Shown piece by piece: positions 17,828-26,593 of a stretch of DNA of 64,000 nt. Source of the DNA: Streptacidiphilus sp. ASG 303 (GTDB lineage Bacteria; Actinomycetota; Actinomycetes; Streptomycetales; Streptomycetaceae); assembly GCF_020991365.1 (NCBI RefSeq), contig NZ_JAJLRA010000008.1:62001-126000 (forward strand). Reading direction: 5' to 3'. A program made the position numbers and the translations under genes. The first letter of the stretch is position 1, and each line of letters begins with the position of its first letter. The notes beneath the pieces were generated by a model that did no database searches, was not told the DNA's origin, and was given only the letters and a program-made list of their open reading frames with translations.

Positions 17828-18220
17828 CTACCCGTCCGCCGACGAGGCCGCCGCGGCGGCCTCCCGGTCCGGGCCCTCGGGCGGGACGACCACGCAGAAC
17901 TCGTTGCCCTCGGGGTCGGCCAGCACCGCCGTGCACCACCCCTCCTCCTCGAAGGGCTCCCGCACCACCCGCGCGCCCAGCGCGCGCAGCCGTGCCAGCT
18001 CCGGCTCCATCCCGGCCACCCGCAGGTCGAGGTGCATCCGGTTCTTGCCCGCCTTGGGCTCCGGCACCTGCTGCAGCAGGAGTTCCGGCCGCCGTCCCGA
18101 AGGGTCCGTCAGGCTCACGTACGGCGGCTCCCACGGCCCGGCCCGGTAGCCGAGCACCGCCGACCAGAAGCCGGCCAGCGCCTCGGGCTCCGCACAGTCG
18201 AGCACCCACACCAGTTGCAT
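17828..18220 (-). CDS. VOC-superfamily (glyoxalase/bleomycin-resistance fold) protein
   Basis: 130 aa, one VOC domain with two beta-alpha-beta-beta-beta modules. Recognisable pieces: LDCAEPEALAGFWSAVLGY near the N-terminus, KNRMHLDLRV in the middle (possible metal-ligand His), and AVLADPEGNEFCVV at the end (Glu ligand). It belongs to the broad glyoxalase-like group common in Streptomyces; substrate unknown. The ATG at 18220 has no strong ribosome-binding site. It diverges from the molybdopterin oxidoreductase gene. Confidence 0.8.
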   Translation of the reverse strand: MQLVWVLDCAEPEALAGFWSAVLGYRAGPWEPPYVSLTDPSGRRPELLLQQVPEPKAGKNRMHLDLRVAGMEPELARLRALGARVVREPFEEEGWCTAVLADPEGNEFCVVVPPEGPDREAAAAASSADG

Positions 18221-18347
18221 TCCTGCCCCTTACCCCGGAATCCGCGTCCTCCGCCGGCACCGCGCCGGCCGCAGCAATGAGATCACCCGGAAGGGTGACT
18301 TCCGAGATCGGACCCAACCGGCCCAGCGGCGGCACCGAATAACGGTC

Positions 18348-20180
18348 ATGACAGTCACCCAGGAGCAGCAGGCGCCGCAGGGCGGCCGGACGGCCGGGCC
18401 CGGCCGGGCCGCCCGCACGGGCGTCGGCGCCCTGGCGGGCGCCCTGTCCGCGGCATTCGCCCTGGGCGCGGGCGAGCTGGCCGCGGTCCTGACCGGCCCG
18501 CAGTCCTCCCCGGTCGTCTCCGTGGGCTCCCAGGCCGTCGACCTCGCCCCGACCCCGCTGAAGGAGTACGCGGTCCGCACGTTCGGCACCCACGACAAGG
18601 CGGTGCTGCTCGGCGGGATCTACGCGGTCCTGGTGCTGCTGGCGCTCGCCGCGGGCGTCGCGGCGCTGCGCCGCCCCCGCCTCGGGGTGCCGCTCTTCGC
18701 GGTGTTCGGCGCCGTGGGCGTCTGGGCCGCGGTCAGCCGTCCCACCGGCACCGCCGCCTGGAGCGTCCCCTCGCTGGTGGCGGCGGCGTGCGGCGCGGCG
18801 GTGCTGCACCTCCTCGTCCGTACCGGCCGGGCCGCCGTCGGCATGGGCGTGGGAGCGGGTCACGCCCGGGCCGCCGGGCCCGGTTCCGGGGCTAAGGGCG
18901 GTCCCGGTGCGGCGGACATCCCGGAGGCCGGGGACGCCGCCGCCCCCGAGGAGCGTGCCTCCGGGCCCTCCGGCCCCGGGGAGCGCGGCCCCGAGGCCCC
19001 CGTCGCCGCGCCGCCCGCTCCCGCCGCCCTCGACCGGCGCCGCTTCACGGCCGCGGCCGGCGCCACCGCCCTCGACCGGCGCCGCTTCACGGCCGCGGCC
19101 GGCGCCACCGCCCTCGACCGGCGCCGCTTCACGGCCGCGGCCGGCGCCACCGCCCTCGCCGCCGCCGGCGCCGGCTTCGGCGGCCGGGCCCTGGACTCGC
19201 GCCGGTACGACCGCAGCGCGGCCAGGGAGGCCGTCCGCATCCCCGCCCCCGTCCGCCGCGCTCCCGCCGTCCCCGCGGGTGCGCACCCCCGGGTGCCCGG
19301 CCTGTCCCCGCTGTTCACGCCCAACGCCGGGTTCTACCGCGTGGACACCGCCCTGGTCGTGCCGCAGGTCGACCCGCGGGACTGGAGGCTGCGCATCCAC
19401 GGCATGGTCGACCACGCCGTGGAGATCACCTTCGACGACCTCCTGCGCCGCCCGCTGGAGGAGCACGACCTCACCCTCTCCTGCGTCTCCAACGAGGTGG
19501 GCGGCCCCTACGCGGGCACCGCCCGCTGGATCGGCGCGCCCCTCGCGGCCCTGCTCCGCGAGGCGGGGGTGCGGCGCGGCGCCGACCAGCTGGTCAGCCG
19601 CTCCGTGGACGGCATGTCCATCGGCACCCCGGTGGACGCGGTGCTGGACGGCCGGGCCGGGATGCTCGCCGTCGCCATGAACGGCGAGGTGCTGCCGGCG
19701 GCCCACGGGTTCCCCTGCCGGATGCTGGTGCCCGGCCTCTTCGGCTACGTCTCCGCCACCAAGTGGCTGACGGAGCTGGAGGTGACGACCTTCGACGCCT
19801 ACGACCCCTACTGGGTCAGGCGCGAGTGGGCGCCGCGGGCGCCGGTGAAGACCGCCTCGCGGATCGAGGTGCCCAAGCCCTTCGCCCGTGTGGCGTCCGG
19901 CGCCGTCACCGTCGCGGGCACCGCCTGGGCCACCCACCGCGGCGTCGACGCGGTGGAGGTCAGGGTCGACGGCGGCCCCTGGGCCGAGGCCCGGCTCGCA
20001 CCGCAGGTCAGCGAGGACGTGTGGCGCCAGTGGACGTGGGACTGGACGGCCCCGCCCGGTACGCACCGCATCGAGGTGCGCGCCACCGACGGCACCGGCG
20101 CCGTCCAGACCGAGGCCCGCGCCACCCCCTTCCCGGACGGCGCAACCGGCTGGCACAGCACGGTGGTCACCGTGACCTAG
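18348..20180 (+). CDS. Membrane-anchored molybdopterin-dependent oxidoreductase (sulfite-oxidase fold)
   Basis: 610 aa. The N-terminal ~155 residues hold about four hydrophobic membrane segments (for example LLGGIYAVLVLLALAAGVAA). A low-complexity linker and a region where ALDRRRFTAAAGAT occurs three times in tandem follow. The C-terminal part is a sulfite-oxidase-type Mo-cofactor domain (LTLSCVSNEVGG with putative Mo-ligand C379; HGFPCRMLVPGLFGYVSATKW) and a Mo-co dimerisation domain to the end. The repeated DRRRF plus hydrophobic Ala stretch resembles a Tat motif, so the catalytic part is probably extracytoplasmic. It is 166 bp upstream of a fasciclin lipoprotein gene, a pairing common in Streptomyces. 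Electron acceptor unknown. Confidence 0.87.
   Translation: MTVTQEQQAPQGGRTAGPGRAARTGVGALAGALSAAFALGAGELAAVLTGPQSSPVVSVGSQAVDLAPTPLKEYAVRTFGTHDKAVLLGGIYAVLVLLALAAGVAALRRPRLGVPLFAVFGAVGVWAAVSRPTGTAAWSVPSLVAAACGAAVLHLLVRTGRAAVGMGVGAGHARAAGPGSGAKGGPGAADIPEAGDAAAPEERASGPSGPGERGPEAPVAAPPAPAALDRRRFTAAAGATALDRRRFTAAAGATALDRRRFTAAAGATALAAAGAGFGGRALDSRRYDRSAAREAVRIPAPVRRAPAVPAGAHPRVPGLSPLFTPNAGFYRVDTALVVPQVDPRDWRLRIHGMVDHAVEITFDDLLRRPLEEHDLTLSCVSNEVGGPYAGTARWIGAPLAALLREAGVRRGADQLVSRSVDGMSIGTPVDAVLDGRAGMLAVAMNGEVLPAAHGFPCRMLVPGLFGYVSATKWLTELEVTTFDAYDPYWVRREWAPRAPVKTASRIEVPKPFARVASGAVTVAGTAWATHRGVDAVEVRVDGGPWAEARLAPQVSEDVWRQWTWDWTAPPGTHRIEVRATDGTGAVQTEARATPFPDGATGWHSTVVTVT
19026..19151 (+). repeat. Three perfect 42-bp tandem repeats inside the molybdopterin oxidoreductase gene
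   Basis: Units 19026-19067, 19068-19109 and 19110-19151 are identical and in frame, each encoding ALDRRRFTAAAGAT. They triplicate the twin-arginine-like motif preceding the extracytoplasmic domain. The lack of any base difference implies recent expansion (or an assembly artefact). Confidence 0.93.
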
Positions 20181-20346
20181 CCGCCCCTTCCCGGGTTGAT
20201 CCCCCGGGACGTCCCCACGACAACCCCATACCGCGCGGCCGTCCGGCCGCCGGCGTCCCCGCCGCAGCCCGGACGGCACGCCACCCCCATGCCCTGAACG
20301 GGCCGGACAGAACCAACCACACCCCTCACCACAGGAGAAGAAGGAC

Positions 20347-21003
20347 ATGAACGCCCTGCGCACCACCGCCTCCCTCGTCGCCGCCGGCGCCCTCGCCCTC
20401 ACCCTCGGCGCGTGCAGCAGCAGCGGCAGCGGCACCAGCGACTCCGCCTCCGCCCCGGCCTCCGCGTCCGCCCCGGCCCCCGAGAGCAGCATGCCGATGG
20501 ACTCGGCGAGCCCCTCCGCCTCCATGGCCTCGGGTCCGTTCGGTGCGGCCTGCTCCGCGGTGCCCGCCAGCGGTGCCGGCAGCTTCACCGGCATGGCGAA
20601 GGACCCGGTGGCCACGGCCGCCTCCAACAACCCGGTGCTCTCCACCCTGGTCACCGCCGTCAAGAAGGCCGGCCTGGTGGACACCCTCAACTCCGCGAAG
20701 GACATCACCGTCTTCGCCCCGACCAACGACGCCTTCGCCAAGCTCCCGAAGAAGACCCTCGACGCGGTGCTCGCCGACAAGGCCAAGCTGACCAAGATCC
20801 TCACCTACCACGTGGCCCCGGGCAGGATCGCCCCGGAGCAGCTGGCCGGCGAGCACAAGACCCTCGAGGGCGGCTCGGTCAAGGTCGCCGGCAGCGGTGA
20901 GGACTTCACCGTCAACGGCAACTCCAAGGTCGTCTGCGGCAACGTGCAGACCTCCAACGCCACCGTCTACATCGTCGACACCGTGCTGATGCCGGCCTCC
21001 TGA
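20347..21003 (+). CDS. Fasciclin-domain lipoprotein
   Basis: 218 aa. Signal peptide with lipobox LGAC (Cys ~23), a Ser/Ala/Pro-rich linker, then one FAS1 domain (~78-218): NNPVLSTLVTAVKKAGLVDTL, DITVFAPTNDAFAKLP (H1 motif), ILTYHVAPGRI and ATVYIVDTVLMP. Surface-exposed, membrane-anchored adhesion-type domain. The ATG at 20347 follows aggagaagaagg. It is downstream of the molybdopterin oxidoreductase; the two may act together at the cell surface. Ends at a 21-bp terminator. Confidence 0.93.
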   Translation: MNALRTTASLVAAGALALTLGACSSSGSGTSDSASAPASASAPAPESSMPMDSASPSASMASGPFGAACSAVPASGAGSFTGMAKDPVATAASNNPVLSTLVTAVKKAGLVDTLNSAKDITVFAPTNDAFAKLPKKTLDAVLADKAKLTKILTYHVAPGRIAPEQLAGEHKTLEGGSVKVAGSGEDFTVNGNSKVVCGNVQTSNATVYIVDTVLMPAS

Positions 21004-21018
21004 CGCCGGGTCCGCACA

Positions 21019-21063
21019 GGCGGGGCCGGGCTGCCGACCGCTGGTCGGCAGCCCGGCCCCGCC
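21019..21063. terminator. Strong bidirectional terminator (21-bp stem)
   Basis: Perfect 21-bp stem (21019-21039 with 21043-21063), 3-nt loop gct. It lies between the convergent fasciclin gene and the phosphatase-family gene. Confidence 0.88.
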
Positions 21064-21097
21064 GTCTGTGCCCCGCCCCGGGGGCCGCGCGTCCCCG

Positions 21098-21988
21098 TCA
21101 GCCGCCCAGGCCCGCCTCGGCCAGCAGGTAGGCGGTCAGCGGCCCGTAGAGCTCGGGGCTTACGTTGTCGTCCAGCGGCACGGTGACCCGCAGCGTCCCC
21201 TCGGCCTCGGCGAGGAAGAGCGCCGGGTCGTTGCAGTCGGCGAACCCCACGGTCTCGATGCCCCGCAGGCCCGCGTGGCCCGCCCAGCCGTGGTCGGCGA
21301 CCACGAGGTCCGGCAGGCCCCCGTCCGCCTCCAGGACGTCCAGCACCGCCCGCATGGGCCCGGGTTCGTGGGTGTGCAGGAGGCGGGAGCCCTCGTGCAG
21401 CACCGCCACCCGGTCCACGGCCCGCACCTCCCGCCGGCGCCGGCCGTCCGCGCCGTCCGCGCCGCTCGCGCCGTCCGCGCTGCCCGTGCCGTCCGGCGGC
21501 AGCGGCAGGTCCCGCGGCACCACCACCGTGCAGCCCGCCCCGGCGAGCGCCCGGGCCAGTTCCCGGTGGACCGCGAGGACGCCGCCCGGGTGCCCGGTCG
21601 CGAACAGCACCCGGGCCCGCCGCCCCACGGCCTCCCGCAGCACCGCCGCCATCCGCTCCAGGGCGTCCGCGCACAGCTCGGCGCCGATGGTGTCCTGCCC
21701 GCGCACGTGCCCCGGGTCGGCCACCACGCCGCAGCGCTCCGCCATCACGGCCAGCACCGCGGACTCGTCCGCCCACCGGTCGCCCAGCTCCAGGCCCAGC
21801 CAGTAGTAGCGGTCGCCCTCGGCGAGCGCACGGTAGTGGTCGAGGTTGTTCTCCCTGGTCGTCGCCACCTCGCCGGCGATCCGGGACGCCGTCAGGTGGG
21901 CCAGGAGCCCGGCCCGGGAGGGGGCGCGCCCGGGTGCGCCCCCGGTGGTCACGTCTGCTGCTTCCGCTGCTTCCGCGTCAGTCGACAT
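21098..21988 (-). CDS. Conserved actinobacterial protein of a family usually annotated 'phosphatase'
   Basis: 296 aa. Conserved-looking segments: LGLELGDRWADESAVLAVMAERCGV, RVLFATGHPGG, LVVADHGWAGHAGLRGIETVGFADCNDPALFLA and VPLDDNVSPELYGPLTAYLL. I recognise this pattern from actinomycete proteins labelled phosphatase, but see no standard HAD, PP2C or alkaline-phosphatase motif; GH and DHGW could be metal-site residues (inference). The ATG at 21988 is 23 bp after the Ser/Thr kinase stop on the same strand, so it is probably co-transcribed and could oppose or assist the kinase. Confidence 0.65.
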   Translation of the reverse strand: MSTDAEAAEAADVTTGGAPGRAPSRAGLLAHLTASRIAGEVATTRENNLDHYRALAEGDRYYWLGLELGDRWADESAVLAVMAERCGVVADPGHVRGQDTIGAELCADALERMAAVLREAVGRRARVLFATGHPGGVLAVHRELARALAGAGCTVVVPRDLPLPPDGTGSADGASGADGADGRRRREVRAVDRVAVLHEGSRLLHTHEPGPMRAVLDVLEADGGLPDLVVADHGWAGHAGLRGIETVGFADCNDPALFLAEAEGTLRVTVPLDDNVSPELYGPLTAYLLAEAGLGG

Positions 21989-22011
21989 GCGGCCATTGTG
22001 CCGGGGCTGCC

Positions 22012-23619
22012 TCAGCCCGCCACCCTGCCGAGCCAGTCCAGCATGCCGCGGACCTCCCCCGCCGCCGGGTGGTGCGGCCCGTGGCGCCGCTCCAGGTCGG
22101 CCAGCAGCCCGGTCAGCACCTCCCGTGCCGCCGCCCGGTCCCCGGTGGACAGCAGCAGGCCGCCCGCCCGGCGCCGGACGTCCAGCGGCAGGTCGGGGTC
22201 GCCGCCCGCCGCCCGCTCCGCCCACGGCAGCAGCGCCCGGTACTCGGCGAGGGCGGCCACCGGGTCCCCCAGCTGCTCCACGCACTGCGCCGCCTCGTAG
22301 CGGAACCGCAGCACCTGCGGGTCCGCGGGCCCGTACGCCTCGGCGCGCTCCCGGGCGAGGAGCCGCAGCTCCGGGAGCGCCTGCCGGTACCGGCCGTCCT
22401 CCAGCAGGGTGGCCGCGTACTGCTTGCGCAGCAGGTGCACCACCGGCGACCGCTCGCCGTGTTGTGCCGCCGCGGCGGGGACGAGGTCGCCGAGGACGCC
22501 CACCGCCTGGGTGATCCGCCCGGCGTCCAGCAGCCGCCGCACCTCGTCGACCGCCTCCGCCACACCCCCGGCGCCCGCCGGGCCCCCCGTCGCGCCGACG
22601 GCGCCGCCGCCCCCCGGGCCGGCCCCCGCCGCTCCCGGGGCCGCCGGACCGCCCGGGGGCGCCGCGCCGGCGCCCGCCGGCGCCGCGGTCCCCGGCCGGT
22701 CGGGCCACGGCGCGTGCGGGCGCAGGAACGGCCGGGTCGGGTCCATCGGCCCGCTCCCCCCACGCCCGGCGGCCCCGCCGGGCGCCGGGAGCAGTCCGGC
22801 CAGCGCCCCGTACACCTCCCAGGCGTCCGCCGGCCGGTCCCCCGGGTCCTTCGCGAGCAGCCGCAGCACCAGCGCCTCCAGCGGCCCGGGCACCTCCGGC
22901 CGCACCTCCCGCAGCGGCACGGGCGGTTCGTACAGGTGCCGGTGGAGCACCCCCAGCGCGGTCGAACCGGCGAACGGCACGGTGCCGCTGAGCAGTTCGT
23001 GCAGCAGCACGCCCAGCGCGTACAGGTCGGTGCGCGGCCCCACCGCGCCGCCCATGGCCTGCTCGGGCGCCATGTACGCGGGGCTGCCGACGGGCGCCCC
23101 GGTCCTGGTCAGCCGGGTGCCGTCGGCCTCGAGGACGGAGGCGACGCCGAGGTCGAGGACGGTGAGCGTGCCGTCGGGCCGCACCATCACGTTGCGCGGC
23201 TTCAGGTCGCGGTGGACGACCGGCACGGCGTGCACCGCCGCCAGGACCGAGCACAGCTGCGCCCCCACGGCGACCGCCCACGGCCAGGGGTAGGGGTCGT
23301 GCTCGGCGAGGTGGTCGGCGAGGTCCGCGCCCTCCACGTACTGCATCACCAGGAAGAGCTCGTCGCCGTCGCTGCCCGCGTCGTGCACGGTGACCAGGCC
23401 GGGGTGGTCGACCCGGGCGGTGACCCGGCACTCGCGGGCGAAGCGCAGGCGCAGCTCCTCCGCGTCCTCGCCGCCTGCGGCCACCCGGTCGGCGCGGACC
23501 AGCTTGACGGCGACCCGCCGGTCCAGCGTCCGGTCGTAGGCGGTCCAGACCTGGCCCATGCCGCCCTGTCCGACCACCGTCGCCAGCTCGTAGCGGCCCG
23601 CCACGACCCGTCCGCTCAA
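22012..23619 (-). CDS. Ser/Thr protein kinase with C-terminal TPR-like repeats
   Basis: 535 aa. Hanks-type kinase domain (~8-270): P-loop GQGGMGQV (17-24), catalytic Lys K39, HRDLKPRN (D138), DLG in place of DFG (D156), activation segment [17 protein letters not shown] Pro/Gly/Ala linker and ~200 residues of helical, TPR-like repeats follow ([19 protein letters not shown] and similar). No membrane segment or PASTA domain, so cytosolic. The start is TTG 23619, overlapping the stop of the upstream membrane-protein gene (TTGA), with aggagggg just before it. Translational coupling suggests the membrane protein anchors or regulates the kinase. Confidence 0.9.
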   Translation of the reverse strand: MSGRVVAGRYELATVVGQGGMGQVWTAYDRTLDRRVAVKLVRADRVAAGGEDAEELRLRFARECRVTARVDHPGLVTVHDAGSDGDELFLVMQYVEGADLADHLAEHDPYPWPWAVAVGAQLCSVLAAVHAVPVVHRDLKPRNVMVRPDGTLTVLDLGVASVLEADGTRLTRTGAPVGSPAYMAPEQAMGGAVGPRTDLYALGVLLHELLSGTVPFAGSTALGVLHRHLYEPPVPLREVRPEVPGPLEALVLRLLAKDPGDRPADAWEVYGALAGLLPAPGGAAGRGGSGPMDPTRPFLRPHAPWPDRPGTAAPAGAGAAPPGGPAAPGAAGAGPGGGGAVGATGGPAGAGGVAEAVDEVRRLLDAGRITQAVGVLGDLVPAAAAQHGERSPVVHLLRKQYAATLLEDGRYRQALPELRLLARERAEAYGPADPQVLRFRYEAAQCVEQLGDPVAALAEYRALLPWAERAAGGDPDLPLDVRRRAGGLLLSTGDRAAAREVLTGLLADLERRHGPHHPAAGEVRGMLDWLGRVAG

Positions 23620-24371
23620 CGCCCCTCCTGCTCGCGCAGGTAGGCGCTCAGCTCGTCCAGCTCGGCCCGCACCCGGTCGATCCGGCCGCCCTGCGGCGGC
23701 ACCGCGGGCGGGGGCGGCGTCGCGTCCGCGAGCGGCGAACCCGGCAGCGGTGAACCCGGCGGCGGCGAGGCGGGCGGCGGCGAGGCCGGCGCCGGCGCCT
23801 GCCCGGTCCGGGGACCGCCCGGTGCGCCGCCGGCGTCCGCGGCGCGGGGGGTGCCGGGGGTCCGGAAGGCGTCCGGCGCGTACGGGGCGCCCGGCGCGTA
23901 CTGGGCGTCCGGCGCGTACGGGGCGCCCGGGGTGTACGGGCCGCCGTACGCGCCCCCGGGGGTGTACGGCCCGGCCGGCGGGTACGGGGCGTAGCCCGGG
24001 TGTGCCCAGGCGCCGCCCGCGGGCGACCGCCTCGGCCGGGTGTCGGCGTACAGGAACCACGCCGCCGAACCCGCGCCGAGCAGGAGCAGCAGCGCCACGC
24101 CGGTGTTGGTCTGCCAGTCGTTCTCGTCCTGGGTGTACCCCGCGAGCACGAACGCGCCGGTGGAGGCCGCCGCGACCGCCGAGAACGCCCACCAGTCCGC
24201 CGCACGCTGCCGCACGAGGGCCAGCCGCAGCAGGGGGACCCACGCCAGGATGCCGAGCGACGCCAACGGCACCGCCGCGAGCAGCACCCGCAGGACCACC
24301 GCCGCCACCGCCGCCGCGCGGCTCCGGGGCCGCTCCGCCCACAAAGGCGGGGGAGGAGGACCGAAGGACAT
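23616..24371 (-). CDS. Membrane protein with proline/tyrosine-repeat tail
   Basis: 251 aa. The first ~115 residues contain three to four hydrophobic helices (AAAVAAVVLRVLLAAVPLAS, LGILAWVPLLRLALV, WWAFSAVAAASTGAFVLAGY, TGVALLLLLGAGSAAWFLYA). The rest is low complexity with repeated PYTPGAPYAPD-type units, then a short charged coiled coil at the end (RIDRVRAELDELSAYLREQ). Function unknown. Its stop overlaps the kinase start, so it is probably a kinase partner. The ATG at 24371 follows aggagcagtc. Confidence 0.8.
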   Translation of the reverse strand: MSFGPPPPPLWAERPRSRAAAVAAVVLRVLLAAVPLASLGILAWVPLLRLALVRQRAADWWAFSAVAAASTGAFVLAGYTQDENDWQTNTGVALLLLLGAGSAAWFLYADTRPRRSPAGGAWAHPGYAPYPPAGPYTPGGAYGGPYTPGAPYAPDAQYAPGAPYAPDAFRTPGTPRAADAGGAPGGPRTGQAPAPASPPPASPPPGSPLPGSPLADATPPPPAVPPQGGRIDRVRAELDELSAYLREQEGR

Positions 24372-24452
24372 GACTGCTCCTGCTGGTCGGCGGCGCACGC
24401 GGCGGTGGCGTGTGCGGTGGTGACGTGTGCGGCGGGTCCGGGCGGGCGCCGC

Positions 24453-24516
24453 CCGGCGGTGGCGGTGCCCGGTCCGGTGGGGCCCGGTCCGGCGGTGGTG
24501 CCCGGTCCGGCGGTGC
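24453..24516. repeat. Imperfect GC-rich direct repeats (gcccggtccgg units)
   Basis: Several imperfect copies of a unit like gcccggtccggcggtg between the methyltransferase-like gene and the membrane-protein gene. Non-coding, 145-bp gap. Confidence 0.5.
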
Positions 24517-26517
24517 TCAGTCCGGGCGGACGCTGCCGTCCGCCAGCCCGTCGTACAGCCCCCGGACGAGCTGCCCGCCCAGCTCGCCCGCGAGCCGCAG
24601 GGCGGCCTCGAAGGCGGCCAGGGTCCGGAAGCGCTCACTGTAGCGGCGCTGCTCCCCGAGCGGGAGCCGGGGAAGCTGCAGCCGCCGCACGTCCAGCCGG
24701 GTCGCGGCCGTGGTGTAGCTGCTGGCCTGCCTGGTGTTGGCGCTGCCGCGCAGGAACCCGGCGACGAACCAGGGGTCCAGCGCCTCCGGGTCGCACCGCA
24801 GCAGGTGGACGCCGCGCCCCAGGGCCGCGCCGTCCAGGGCCGCGTCGGCGACCCGCGCCACCCCGCCCCGGCCGAGCACCGGCACCACCACGTCGCCCTC
24901 CCGCACGAGGACCGGCTCCTCGGCCGGGCCGTCGGGCAGCGTCCCGCTGGGGGCGGTGCCCGCCACGACGTCGTGCTCGGTGAGCACCCGCGGCCCGCCC
25001 CCGCCGGGGGCCGTGCCGCCGCCCCCGGCCCGCATCACCAGCGCCCCGTCCCGGGCGAGCTGCCCGACGGTGGTCACCGGCCACCGCGCCGGTCCGGCGG
25101 GGGGTGCCTGCGGGGCCAGTTCGGAGGTGCGCAGCAGGGCCGCCGTGAGCCGGTCGCGGACCCCGTCCAGCCCGTCGGCCCCGCCGTCCCGCGGCGGCGG
25201 CAGGTGCCGGGCCGGCGCCAGGTCGACGTCGTCGTCCAGCAGGCCGATCACCGGCAGGACCCGGCTGACCCCGGGCCGCTCGGCCCCGGCGCCGCCGGCC
25301 TCGAACGCGTGCCAGGCGTCGAGCACCGCCGACCGCACCGCCTGCCACGGCTGCCGCCCGCCGTCCCCGGCGGGCAGGGCGCCGGCGTCGACGACCAGCA
25401 GCCGCGGGTCGGCGGCCGCGCCCGCCGGGGGCCGCCGCAGCACCCACAGGTGGAGCGGGATCGCGTGCGGCGGCGCGGCCCCCGCGGGCAGCGCGACCAC
25501 GGCCCGCAGCACACCCCGGCGCAGCAGGTCGGCGCGGATCCGCCGCCCCGACCTGCGGGAGGCGACCGCGGGGGGCAGCAGCAGCACCGCGACCCCGCCG
25601 TCCCGCAGCCGGGCGAGGGCGTGCTGCACCCAGGCCAGTTCGGACTCGGCCCGCGCGGGCAGCCCGTACTCCCAGCGAGGGTCGTAGGCGAGCTCCTCGT
25701 GGCCCCAGGCGCGCTCGTTGAACGGCGGATGGCACAGCGCCGCGTCGGCCGCCAGGCCGGGGAAGGCGTCGTGGCGCAGGCTGTCGCCGACGTGCACCCG
25801 GACCTGTCCGGGCCCGTGCAGGGCCAGCCGCAGGGCGGTGAGGGCCGCCGCCTGCGGGTCCGACTCCTGCGCGTACACGGCGTCCGGCGCGCCTGCCGCG
25901 CGCAGCAGGGCGCCGGTGCCGGCCGCCGGGTCCAGGACGGCGGCGGCGGGCCCGGCCAGCGCGGCCATCAGCTCCGCGGTGCCGGCGGGAGTCGCGGAGC
26001 CGGCCCGGGGCCCGGTGTCCGGCAGCCGGCCCAGCAGGAACTCGTACGCCTGGCGGGGGCCCAGCTCGTCCGCCAGCGAGGCCGCGCCCCGCAGCAGCGG
26101 CAGCCGCTCGGCGTACCCGTCGACGGGCACCGGGTGGTCCGGGCCCAGGCGCTCGGCCAGCACCTCGGCGACGGCCGGTCCGAGCCCGTCGCGCACCGCC
26201 GCCGGGCCGCTCCACTCCCCGGGCCGCTCCTGCGCGAGCAGCAGGACGGCCCCGGCCCGGGCGAGGGCGGCCGCGGCGCCGGCCGGGTCGGCCAGGAGCT
26301 GCTGCCCCACCTGCTCGCGCAGGGGGACGCTGGTGAGCTTGCCGCGGCGCAGGAGCCACGCCTCGACCTCGGCGGCGTCGAAGGCCGGGCTGGTGTCCGT
26401 GCCGCCCACCGGGCGGGGGAAGTCCGCGTGACGGCGCCGCCAGTTGCTCACGGCGGCGCGCCCCACGCCGGCGAGGCGGGCGATGCCGCCCGCGGTCACC
26501 TCGGTCCTGTCCGGCAC
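24517..26517 (-). CDS. HTH / N6-adenine methyltransferase-like / TRD fusion, paralogue 1 (degenerate catalytic motif)
   Basis: 666 aa. The N-terminal helix-turn-helix (TAGGIARLAGVGRAAVSNWR, ~8-27, continuing to ~34) is MerR/excisionase-like. The middle is a HsdM-type N6-MTase: SAM motif DPAAGTG (186-192) and motif IV LCHPPFNERAWGHEEL, where H253 replaces the N/D/S of (N/D/S)PP(F/Y/W). The C-terminus looks like a type I specificity-subunit end (RRLQLPRLPLGEQRRYSERF, then a coiled coil). No HsdR or nuclease domain is present. The start is GTG 26517, preceded by aggggg; GTG 26532 lacks a ribosome-binding site. It heads a same-strand run with membrane protein, kinase and phosphatase-like genes. 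The His substitution suggests DNA binding rather than methylation. Confidence 0.82.
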   Translation of the reverse strand: MPDRTEVTAGGIARLAGVGRAAVSNWRRRHADFPRPVGGTDTSPAFDAAEVEAWLLRRGKLTSVPLREQVGQQLLADPAGAAAALARAGAVLLLAQERPGEWSGPAAVRDGLGPAVAEVLAERLGPDHPVPVDGYAERLPLLRGAASLADELGPRQAYEFLLGRLPDTGPRAGSATPAGTAELMAALAGPAAAVLDPAAGTGALLRAAGAPDAVYAQESDPQAAALTALRLALHGPGQVRVHVGDSLRHDAFPGLAADAALCHPPFNERAWGHEELAYDPRWEYGLPARAESELAWVQHALARLRDGGVAVLLLPPAVASRRSGRRIRADLLRRGVLRAVVALPAGAAPPHAIPLHLWVLRRPPAGAAADPRLLVVDAGALPAGDGGRQPWQAVRSAVLDAWHAFEAGGAGAERPGVSRVLPVIGLLDDDVDLAPARHLPPPRDGGADGLDGVRDRLTAALLRTSELAPQAPPAGPARWPVTTVGQLARDGALVMRAGGGGTAPGGGGPRVLTEHDVVAGTAPSGTLPDGPAEEPVLVREGDVVVPVLGRGGVARVADAALDGAALGRGVHLLRCDPEALDPWFVAGFLRGSANTRQASSYTTAATRLDVRRLQLPRLPLGEQRRYSERFRTLAAFEAALRLAGELGGQLVRGLYDGLADGSVRPD

Positions 26518-26546
26518 ATGTCCCCCTGTCACCTGCGGTCGCCGCG

Positions 26547-26552
26547 ATCATA
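26547..26552 (-). promoter_or_regulatory. Possible -10 element for the methyltransferase-like gene
   Basis: TATGAT on the minus strand, about 30 nt upstream of the GTG start at 26517. No good -35 is visible. Confidence 0.35.
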
Positions 26553-26593
26553 GCGACCCCGCGTGTTCACGGCGTGTAAAACTTCCAGAGAAA

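Noticed and set aside
24517-26517. Complete type I restriction-modification system
   Set aside because: No HsdR-like helicase/nuclease gene is near either methyltransferase fusion, and one copy lacks the catalytic Asn.
21098-26517. Canonical BREX/Pgl defence locus
   Set aside because: Only activities are reminiscent; no PglZ, PglY/BrxC or large PglW features are seen.
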